A DNA stretch of 64,000 bases. It comes from Pelomonas aquatica (lineage in GTDB: Bacteria > Pseudomonadota > Gammaproteobacteria > Burkholderiales > Burkholderiaceae_C). Both the position numbers and the translations under genes were made by a program. Location: contig NZ_JAPPUW010000009.1 of the NCBI RefSeq assembly GCF_026712205.1, forward strand, positions 1-64,000, read 5' to 3'. Shown in pieces: positions 57,741 through 64,000 of this stretch. A model generated the notes under the pieces. The model saw only the letters and a list, made by a program, of their open reading frames with translations, was not told the origin of the DNA and searched no databases. The stretch's first letter is position 1. Each line of letters begins with the position of its first letter.

Positions 57741-58780
57741 GCGGCGGTCAAGTCCCAGCGCGGGCGGACCTCGAAGCCGCCGTCCTGCCGCGGCCGGGCC
57801 ATGCCGCGCTGCAGGCGCAGCGCGGCGGCCATCGCGATCATGGCGCCGTTGTCGGTGCACAGCGACAGCTCCGGATAGTGCACGCGCACGCCCCGCTTGG
57901 CGCAGACGGCGTTCAGCTGCTCGCGCAGCCTGGCGTTCGCGCCCACGCCGCCGGCGACGACGAGGCGCTTCAGGCCCGTTTCCTTCAACGCCAGCAGCGA
58001 CTTCTTCACCAGCACGTCGACGATGGCCGCCTGCGTCGACGCGGCCAGGTCAGCCTTGGTCTGCTCGCAGGGAGATTCGCCGATCTTCTTCACCTGCGTC
58101 AGCACAGCCGTCTTCAGGCCGGCGAAGCTGAAGTCCGGCTTGCCGCTGTGCAGCAGCGGGCGCGGCAGCTCGAAGGCCTCCGGGTTGCCGAACTCGGCCA
58201 TGCGCGCCAGATGTGGGCCGCCCGGGTAAGGCAGGCCCAGCAGCTTGGCGCTCTTGTCGAAGGCCTCGCCGGCCGCGTCGTCGATGGTCTCGCCGAGGAT
58301 CTCGTAACGGCCCATGTCGTCCACGCGCATCAGCTGCGTGTGGCCGCCGCTGACCAGCAGCGCGACGAAGGGAAACTGCGGCGGGTCGACCGACAGGAAG
58401 GGCGACAGCAGATGCCCTTCGAGGTGATGGATGGGCAGCGCCGGCACGTCCAGCGCGGCGGCCAGCGACACGGCCACGCCGGCGCCCACGAGCAGCGCGC
58501 CCGCGAGGCCGGGGCCTTGCGTGTAGGCGACGAGGTTCACGTCATGCAGCGCCAGGCCTGCCTGCGACAGCACCTCGCGCGTCAGCGGCAACACGCGGCG
58601 CACATGGTCGCGCGAGGCCAGCTCGGGCACGACGCCGCCGTAGGCCTGATGCATGCTGATCTGGCTGTGCAGCGCCTGGGCCACCAGCCTCGGCGGCTGG
58701 TCGCCGTCGACCTCGACGAGCGCAACCCCGGTCTCGTCGCAGGACGACTCGAAACCGAAGACACGCTGGATGGCACTCAC
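57737..58780 (-). CDS. tsaD: tRNA N6-threonylcarbamoyltransferase TsaD
   Basis: A 347-residue ASKHA-fold enzyme that transfers threonylcarbamoyl to A37 of ANN-decoding tRNAs. Signatures are [14 protein letters not shown] near the start, the metal-binding HLEGH motif (His119/His123) and [15 protein letters not shown]. The start is GTG 58780, overlapping the fdx stop by four bases, with GGAAGG just upstream; a longer in-frame extension to 59035 runs through fdx. It is co-directional with the isc cluster. Confidence 0.96.
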   Translation of the reverse strand: MSAIQRVFGFESSCDETGVALVEVDGDQPPRLVAQALHSQISMHQAYGGVVPELASRDHVRRVLPLTREVLSQAGLALHDVNLVAYTQGPGLAGALLVGAGVAVSLAAALDVPALPIHHLEGHLLSPFLSVDPPQFPFVALLVSGGHTQLMRVDDMGRYEILGETIDDAAGEAFDKSAKLLGLPYPGGPHLARMAEFGNPEAFELPRPLLHSGKPDFSFAGLKTAVLTQVKKIGESPCEQTKADLAASTQAAIVDVLVKKSLLALKETGLKRLVVAGGVGANARLREQLNAVCAKRGVRVHYPELSLCTDNGAMIAMAAALRLQRGMARPRQDGGFEVRPRWDLTAA

Positions 58781-59115
58781 TTGCCTTCCTTGGCGTGATT
58801 GATCGAGTACTTGGGAATCTCGATCGTCACGTCCTGCTGGCGCAGCAGCGCTTGGCAGGACAGCCGCGAATCCGGCTCCAGGCCCCAGGCGCGGTCCAGC
58901 ATGTCCTCCTCGTCCTCCTCCATCTCGGACAGGGAGCGGCCGCCCTGGCGCACGATGACGTGGCAGGTCGTGCAGGCGCAGACCTGGTCGCAGGCGTGCT
59001 CGATGTCGACATGGTTGGCCAGCAGCGCCTCGCAAATCGACGTGCCGGGTTCGGCGGTCACCGTCCTGCCCTCGGGGCAGTATTCGGCGTGCGGGAGGAT
59101 GGTGATGACGGGCAT
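58777..59115 (-). CDS. fdx: ISC-type [2Fe-2S] ferredoxin
   Basis: A 112-residue adrenodoxin-like ferredoxin. Cluster ligands Cys42, Cys48, Cys51 and Cys87 ([21 protein letters not shown]) have the same numbering as E. coli Fdx, and Cys46 is also conserved. It supplies electrons for cluster assembly. The ATG at 59115 is chosen over 59142, which overlaps hscA. The last isc gene, overlapping tsaD. Confidence 0.96.
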   Translation of the reverse strand: MPVITILPHAEYCPEGRTVTAEPGTSICEALLANHVDIEHACDQVCACTTCHVIVRQGGRSLSEMEEDEEDMLDRAWGLEPDSRLSCQALLRQQDVTIEIPKYSINHAKEGK

Positions 59116-59125
59116 GGTGTGAGTC

Positions 59126-60970
59126 TCAGAGCTGGCTGACATCGCGGCCCGTCAGGGCGCGGGCGATGGAGCGGTTCATGCGTTCGGCGGCGAAGCCTTC
59201 GGTGGCCTCGGCCAGCGCTTTCACGGCGGCGTCGATGGCGTCGGCATCGCCGTCCATCCGCGCCAGCGCCGCCAGCCGGGCTTCGAGCGCTTCGCGCTCG
59301 GCCTCGGGCAGCAGGTCGCCATCGGCCGCGAGCGCGCTGTGGGTCGCGAGGACCATGCGCTCGGCCTCCACCTTGGCCTCGCGCAGCTTGCGCGCGGCCA
59401 TGTCGGCGTCGGCACTGGCGAAACCATCCTTCAGCATGCCGGCGATCTGGTCGTCGGACAGGCCGTAGCTGGGCTTGACGGTGATGGCCGCCTGCGCGCC
59501 GGAGGTCAGCTCCTCGGCGGACACGCTGAGCAGCCCGTCCGCATCGACCTGGAAGCTGACACGGATGCGCGCCGCGCCGGCGGCCATCGGCGGGATGCCG
59601 CGCAGCTCGAAGCGCGCCAGCGAACGGCATTCGCTGACCAGCTCGCGCTCGCCCTGCACGACGTGGATGGCCATGGCGGTCTGGCCGTCCTTGAAGGTCG
59701 TGAAGTCCTGGGCCTTGGCGACGGGGATGGTCGAGTTGCGCTCGATGACGCGCTCGACCAGGCCGCCCATGGTTTCCAGACCCAGTGACAGCGGGATCAC
59801 GTCCAGCAACAGGATCTCGCCATCGGCGGCGTTGCCGGCGAGCTGGTTGGCCTGGATGGCGGCGCCGAGAGCGACGACCTCGTCCGGGTTCAGATTGGTC
59901 AAGACCTCGCGGCCGAACAGCTCACCGACGGCGCGGCGCACGATGGGCATGCGCGTCGAGCCGCCGACCATGACCGTGCCCTGCACGTCCGCAGCCTTGA
60001 CCTTGGCGTCGCGCAGCACGCGCTTCACGGACGACAGCGTCTTGGCGATCAGAGGCTGGGCCAGTGCCTCGAATTGCGCACGCGTGACCGTCACGCGCAG
60101 TTCGCCGGCATCCAGCGCGGCGACGAGTTCGGCCGCATCGGCGTCCGACAGCGCCTCCTTGGCCGCACGCGCGGCGACGAGCACGGCACGTTTGTCGTGA
60201 GCGGACTCGACGGCGCGGCAGCCCAGCGCCCAGTCGGCCAGCGCACGGTCGAAGTCGTCGCCACCCAGGGCCGCATCGCCGCCGGTCGCCACGACCTCGA
60301 AGACGCCGCGCGTCAGGCGCAGCAGCGAGATGTCGAAGGTGCCGCCGCCCAGGTCGTAGACCGCATAGAGGCCTTCGCTGGCGTTGTCCAGGCCGTAGGC
60401 AATGGCCGCGGCCGTGGGCTCGTTGATGAGGCGCAGCACCTTCAGGCCGGCCAGCTCGGCGGCATCCTTGGTGGCCTGACGCTGGGCGTCGTCGAAATAG
60501 GCCGGCACGGTGATGACGGCGCCGAACAGGTCGTCGACGAAGCTGTCCTCGGCGCGGAAGCGCAGCGTCGCCAGGATCTCGGCCGACACCTCGACGGGGC
60601 TCTTCGCGCCGTCACGCGTCGCGAGGGCCAGCATGCCGGGGCGGTCCTCGAAGCGGTAGGGCAGGCGCTCGCGGTTGGCCACGTCGGCCACGGCGCGGCC
60701 CATGAAGCGCTTGACCGAGACGATGGTGTTCTCGGGGTCTTCGGCCTGGGCTGCCAGAGCGTCGGCGCCGATCTGGCGGCGGCCTTCGGGCAGATAGCGC
60801 ACGGCCGACGGCAGGATCACGCGCCCCAGCCCGTCGGGCAGGCATTCGGCCACGCCGTGGCGCACGGCGGCGACGAGGGAATGCGTCGTGCCGAGGTCGA
60901 TGCCGACGGCGATGCGGCGCTGGTGCGGGTCGGGCGACGCGCCGGGTTCGGAAATCTGGAGAAGTGCCAT
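59126..60970 (-). CDS. hscA: Fe-S protein assembly chaperone HscA
   Basis: A 614-residue DnaK-like ATPase. It has the nucleotide-binding signatures [29 protein letters not shown] and [20 protein letters not shown], followed by a substrate-binding domain. It acts with HscB on IscU, recognising its LPPVK motif, to help transfer clusters. It starts two bases after hscB and shows the DnaK fold at the length of HscA (616 in E. coli). Confidence 0.96.
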   Translation of the reverse strand: MALLQISEPGASPDPHQRRIAVGIDLGTTHSLVAAVRHGVAECLPDGLGRVILPSAVRYLPEGRRQIGADALAAQAEDPENTIVSVKRFMGRAVADVANRERLPYRFEDRPGMLALATRDGAKSPVEVSAEILATLRFRAEDSFVDDLFGAVITVPAYFDDAQRQATKDAAELAGLKVLRLINEPTAAAIAYGLDNASEGLYAVYDLGGGTFDISLLRLTRGVFEVVATGGDAALGGDDFDRALADWALGCRAVESAHDKRAVLVAARAAKEALSDADAAELVAALDAGELRVTVTRAQFEALAQPLIAKTLSSVKRVLRDAKVKAADVQGTVMVGGSTRMPIVRRAVGELFGREVLTNLNPDEVVALGAAIQANQLAGNAADGEILLLDVIPLSLGLETMGGLVERVIERNSTIPVAKAQDFTTFKDGQTAMAIHVVQGERELVSECRSLARFELRGIPPMAAGAARIRVSFQVDADGLLSVSAEELTSGAQAAITVKPSYGLSDDQIAGMLKDGFASADADMAARKLREAKVEAERMVLATHSALAADGDLLPEAEREALEARLAALARMDGDADAIDAAVKALAEATEGFAAERMNRSIARALTGRDVSQL

Positions 60971-60972
60971 GG

Positions 60973-61491
60973 TCAGGCGTCGAGCGCGGCGAGGCGCTGG
61001 TCGATATCGGTGCGGAAACGCTGGATGAACATCAGCGCCCTCACCTGCGCGGCGGCGGCCGGCGCGTCGTGGTTGTCATCGAGCAGGCGCTGGGCCTGGG
61101 CCAGCGCGGCGGCCTCGGCCTGTGCCGCATCGTCGTCGAGAGCTTCGAGCGCGGACTCGTCGCCCGCGTCGTCCAGCGCCTCGCGCCATTCCATCTGCTG
61201 CATCAGGAAGGCTGCGGGCATGGCCGTGTTGTTCTCGGCCTGCACCGGCGCGCCGCGCAGCCCGCACAGATAGGCCGCCCGCTTGAGCGGATCCTTCAGG
61301 CGCTGGTAGGCCTCGTTGACGCGCATGGCCCATTGCATGGCCACGCGCTGGGCGGCGGCGCCTTCAGCGGCGAAGCGGTCGGGATGGACCTCGGCCTGCA
61401 GCGCCTTCCAGCGCGCGTCGATGTCGGCGCGCGACTGTGCCTGGGTTTCAGGCAGGCCGAAGAGCTGGAAGTCGTTGTCGGTCAGTCGCAT
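60973..61491 (-). CDS. hscB: Fe-S protein assembly co-chaperone HscB
   Basis: A 172-residue J-protein. The J-domain (residues about 6-75) has the HPD motif at His36-Asp38 (AEVHPDRFA), and the C-terminal helical domain binds IscU. It stimulates HscA. It follows iscA across a terminator-like hairpin, unlike the tight spacing of the rest of the operon. Confidence 0.96.
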   Translation of the reverse strand: MRLTDNDFQLFGLPETQAQSRADIDARWKALQAEVHPDRFAAEGAAAQRVAMQWAMRVNEAYQRLKDPLKRAAYLCGLRGAPVQAENNTAMPAAFLMQQMEWREALDDAGDESALEALDDDAAQAEAAALAQAQRLLDDNHDAPAAAAQVRALMFIQRFRTDIDQRLAALDA

Positions 61492-61511
61492 GCTGCGGCG
61501 AGAAAGTAAAA

Positions 61512-61531
61512 AGCGCGGCCAATGCCGCGCT
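61512..61531 (-). terminator. Rho-independent terminator between iscA and hscB
   Basis: On the minus strand AGCGCGGC (61531-61524) pairs with GCCGCGCT (61519-61512) around an ATTG loop, followed by TTTTACTTTCT. It lies 20 bases past the iscA stop and 20 bases before hscB, so part of the transcription would end before hscBA-fdx. Confidence 0.8.
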
Positions 61532-61551
61532 CAGCCAGAACCCTGCCCTTG

Positions 61552-61875
61552 TCAGACACGGAAGGATTCGCCGCAGCCGCAGCGATCCTTCTCGCGCGGG
61601 TTGCGGAACTTGAAGCCTTCGTTCAGGCCTTCGCGCACGAAGTCCAGCTCGGTGCCGTCGAGGTAGGGCAGGCTCTTGGGGTCGATCAGGATCTTGACCT
61701 CGTGGCCCTCGAAGACGACGTCCTCGGGCGCGACCTCGTCGGCGTATTCGAGCTTGTAGGCCAGGCCCGAGCAGCCCGTCGTCTTGACGCCCAGGCGCAC
61801 GCCGACGCCCTTGCCGCGCTTGGCGATGTAGCGCTTCACATGGCGGGCAGCAGCCTCGGTCAGGGTCACCGACAT
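61552..61875 (-). CDS. iscA: Iron-sulfur carrier IscA
   Basis: A 107-residue A-type carrier with ligands Cys35, Cys99 and Cys101 (TTGCSGLAY and DRCGCGESF), identical in number to E. coli IscA. It delivers iron or clusters to apo-proteins. One base separates it from iscU. Confidence 0.97.
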   Translation of the reverse strand: MSVTLTEAAARHVKRYIAKRGKGVGVRLGVKTTGCSGLAYKLEYADEVAPEDVVFEGHEVKILIDPKSLPYLDGTELDFVREGLNEGFKFRNPREKDRCGCGESFRV

Positions 61876-61876
61876 A

Positions 61877-62263
61877 TCAATTCGCGTGCTTGGCGCGGTA
61901 GTCGTCCACGGCGGCCTTGATGGCGTCCTCGGCCAGGATGGAGCAGTGGATCTTGACCGGCGGCAGCGCCAGTTCCTCGGCGATCTGCGTGTTCTTGATC
62001 GTCAGCGCTTCGTCCAGGCTCTTGCCCTTGACCCATTCGGTCACGAGGGAGCTGGAGGCGATGGCCGAGCCGCAGCCATAGGTCTTGAACTTGGCGTCCT
62101 CGATGAGGCCGGTCGCCGGGTTGACCTTGATCTGCAGCTTCATCACGTCGCCGCAGGCCGGGGCGCCGACCATGCCGGTGCCGACGTCCTCGTCGCCGTT
62201 TTCAAACTTGCCGACGTTGCGGGGGTTCTCGTAGTGGTCGACGACCTTTTCGCTGTATGCCAT
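61877..62263 (-). CDS. iscU: Iron-sulfur cluster scaffold IscU
   Basis: A 128-residue scaffold on which clusters are built. Ligands are Cys37, Asp39, Cys64 and Cys107 ([27 protein letters not shown]). The HscA recognition motif LPPVK is at residues 100-104. It starts ten bases after iscS. Confidence 0.98.
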   Translation of the reverse strand: MAYSEKVVDHYENPRNVGKFENGDEDVGTGMVGAPACGDVMKLQIKVNPATGLIEDAKFKTYGCGSAIASSSLVTEWVKGKSLDEALTIKNTQIAEELALPPVKIHCSILAEDAIKAAVDDYRAKHAN

Positions 62264-62273
62264 GGTGTTCTCC

Positions 62274-63494
62274 TCAGTGGGCGGCCCACTGGATGGTGCT
62301 CAGGTCCACGCCGTCCTTGTACATGTCCCACAGCGGGGACAGCTCGCGCAGCTTGGCGACGCGGTCGGTCAGCACGCTGACGGCGTAGGCTATCTCTTCC
62401 TCGGTCGTGAAGCGGCCGATGGTCATGCGCAGCGAGCTGTGGGCCAGTTCGTCGCTGCGGCCCAGTGCGCGCAGCACATAGCTGGGCTCCAGGCTGGCCG
62501 AGGTGCAGGCCGAGCCGGACGACACCGCCAGGCCCTTCACGCCCATGATGAGCGACTCGCCCTCGACGTAGTTGAACGAGATGTTCAGGTTGTGCGGCAC
62601 GCGCTGTTCGAGGTCGCCGTTGATGAAGGTCTGCTCGATGCCCGACAGGCCCTGGATCAGCCGGTTGTGCAGCACGCGAATGCGCTCGTTCTCGGTGCCC
62701 ATCTCCTCGCGGGCGATGCGGAAGGCCTCGCCCATGCCGACGATCTGGTGCACGGGCAGCGTGCCCGAGCGCATGCCGCGCTCATGGCCGCCACCGTGCA
62801 TCTGCGCCTCCAGGCGCACGCGCGGCTTGCGGCGCACGTAGAGCGCGCCGATGCCCTTGGGGCCATAGGTCTTGTGCGAGGCCAGGCTCATCAGGTCGAT
62901 GGGCAGTTGGGCCATGTCGATCTCGACCTTGCCGGTGGCCTGGGCCGCGTCGACGTGGAAGATGATGCCGCGCTCGCGGCAGATATTGCCCAGCGCGACC
63001 ACGTCCTGGATGACGCCGATCTCGTTGTTGACGTACATGACCGAGGCCAGGATGGTGTCCGGGCGCAACGCGGCCTTGAAGGCTTCCAGGTCGACGAGGC
63101 CGTTCTCCAGCACATCGAGATAGCTCACGTCGAAGCCCTGGCGCTCCAGCTCGCGCATCGTGTCGAGCACGGCCTTGTGCTCGGTCTTCACGGTGATGAG
63201 GTGCTTGCCGCGGGTCTTGTAGAACTGGGCGGCGCCCTTCAGTGCCAAGTTATTGGACTCGGTGGCGCCCGAGGTCCAGACGATCTCGCGCGGGTCGGCG
63301 CCGATCAGCTCGGCCACCTGCGTGCGCGCCTTCTCGACCGCCTCTTCCGCCTCCCAGCCCCAGGCGTGGCTGCGCGACGCCGGGTTGCCGAAGTGCTCGC
63401 GCAGCCAGGGGATCATCGCGTCCACCACGCGGGGGTCGCACGGCGTCGTCGCGCCGTAGTCGAGGTAGATCGGGAAATGCGGGGTCATGTCCAT
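62274..63494 (-). CDS. iscS: Cysteine desulfurase IscS
   Basis: A 406-residue class V aminotransferase-fold PLP enzyme that extracts sulfur from cysteine. The PLP lysine is Lys208 ([13 protein letters not shown]) and the persulfide cysteine is Cys330 ([14 protein letters not shown]), on the mobile loop. It provides sulfur for clusters and tRNA thiolation. It begins 23 bases after iscR. Confidence 0.98.
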   Translation of the reverse strand: MDMTPHFPIYLDYGATTPCDPRVVDAMIPWLREHFGNPASRSHAWGWEAEEAVEKARTQVAELIGADPREIVWTSGATESNNLALKGAAQFYKTRGKHLITVKTEHKAVLDTMRELERQGFDVSYLDVLENGLVDLEAFKAALRPDTILASVMYVNNEIGVIQDVVALGNICRERGIIFHVDAAQATGKVEIDMAQLPIDLMSLASHKTYGPKGIGALYVRRKPRVRLEAQMHGGGHERGMRSGTLPVHQIVGMGEAFRIAREEMGTENERIRVLHNRLIQGLSGIEQTFINGDLEQRVPHNLNISFNYVEGESLIMGVKGLAVSSGSACTSASLEPSYVLRALGRSDELAHSSLRMTIGRFTTEEEIAYAVSVLTDRVAKLRELSPLWDMYKDGVDLSTIQWAAH

Positions 63495-63517
63495 GGAACG
63501 ACTACTTTTGAGTTCTG

Positions 63518-64000
63518 TTACTTGCTGAACGCGCCGCTGAGATTTCCACCCAGGGCGAACACGGAGTTCGGCGCCGTCACGCGGATGGGCTTGAGCACCG
63601 GCTGGCTGGAGATGGCGCGCTTGACCGGCGCCGCCTCGACCTCGAAGCCCTTGGCCAGCTGCTCGTCGGCGAGCTTGCGCAGGGACACGGAGTCGAGGTA
63701 CTCGATCATCTTGGCGTTCAGATTGGTCCAGAGTTCATGGGTGATGCAGCGGCCGCTGTCCTCGCCCATGCAGTTTTCCTTGCCGCCGCAGCCGGTGGCG
63801 TCCAGCGCCTCGTCCACGGCGACGATGATGTCGGCGACGGTGATGTTCTCGGCCTTGCGGCCGAGGGAGTAGCCACCGCCCGGGCCACGGGTACTTTCCA
63901 CCAATTCGTGGCGGCGCAGCTTGCCGAACAGCTGCTCCAGGTAGGAGAGCGAAATCTGCTGCCTTTGGCTGATCGCCGCCAGGGCCACGGGGCCGGTATT
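63518..64000 (-). CDS. iscR: Iron-sulfur-responsive Rrf2 regulator IscR (5' end beyond window)
   Basis: The window holds 160 residues; the first residues and promoter lie past base 64000. The winged-helix region reads [44 protein letters not shown]. Cluster ligands are three cysteines in [22 protein letters not shown] (codons near 63788, 63770 and 63746), with a His after the third. The spacing is C-x5-C-x7-C, while E. coli IscR has x5 and x5. With cluster bound it represses the isc operon; without cluster it activates other sites. A GTG at 63988 is not the true start because the frame continues upstream. Confidence 0.95.
   Translation of the reverse strand, partial: NTGPVALAAISQRQQISLSYLEQLFGKLRRHELVESTRGPGGGYSLGRKAENITVADIIVAVDEALDATGCGGKENCMGEDSGRCITHELWTNLNAKMIEYLDSVSLRKLADEQLAKGFEVEAAPVKRAISSQPVLKPIRVTAPNSVFALGGNLSGAFSK

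Overview
The window is GC-rich, densely coded chromosomal DNA that looks like a member of the order Burkholderiales (Betaproteobacteria), probably a Roseateles/Rubrivivax/Leptothrix-type genus. The support is gene order and gene content: rpsO-pnp-qor-tpiA-secG-tRNA-Leu-nuoA..N-DUF2818-NUDIX on one strand, a complete iscRSUA-hscBA-fdx cluster, a Bug-type (TctC) binding protein, and repeated TAGAAT-like -10 boxes. The genus is inference only.

Layout. 1-4.4 kb: the 3' end of an IS630-type transposase, an LpxO-like hydroxylase and a large exported beta-propeller/amidohydrolase. 4.4-10.5 kb: a promoter, a tandem glycine riboswitch and gcvT-gcvH-gcvP-sdaA, a glycine and serine catabolic operon. 10.5-15 kb: an orphan solute-binding protein, an NRDE protein, a secreted polysaccharide deacetylase, a small DUF937-like protein and an Ala/Pro-rich membrane-anchored repeat protein. 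15-20.8 kb: a first RND efflux pair, then aroC. 20.8-24.7 kb: a CBS protein, metY with an overlapping alpha/beta hydrolase, a Mpo1-like protein and a MipA/OmpV protein, the last two separated by a 26-bp perfect hairpin. 24.7-27.5 kb: kbl-tdh (threonine to glycine), divergent from an XRE-cupin regulator, with a 16-bp palindrome between them. 27.5-36 kb: a TctC protein, a BrkB/YihY membrane protein, DUF2069, an FAD-linked D-2-hydroxyacid dehydrogenase and a second RND pair. 36.2-51.7 kb: NUDIX, DUF2818 and all fourteen nuo genes (respiratory complex I). 51.9-57 kb: tRNA-Leu(GAG), secG, tpiA, a quinone oxidoreductase, pnp and rpsO. 57.3-64 kb: an Hsp20 gene with a sigma32-like promoter, tsaD, and the isc iron-sulfur cluster operon, with iscR cut by the right edge.

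How the parts connect. Kbl/Tdh produce glycine from threonine. The riboswitch-controlled GcvTHP cleaves glycine to a one-carbon unit, CO2, ammonia and NADH, and SdaA turns serine into pyruvate, so the two loci form one amino-acid-to-central-carbon route. SdaA, NuoB/E/F/G/I, Fdx and IscR are iron-sulfur proteins that depend on the isc cluster in the same window. No phage, CRISPR array or complete mobile element was seen. The most interesting points are regulatory: the riboswitch-controlled gcv-sdaA operon, the kbl/XRE palindrome, a terminator inside the isc operon between iscA and hscB, and a sigma32-type promoter before hsp20.
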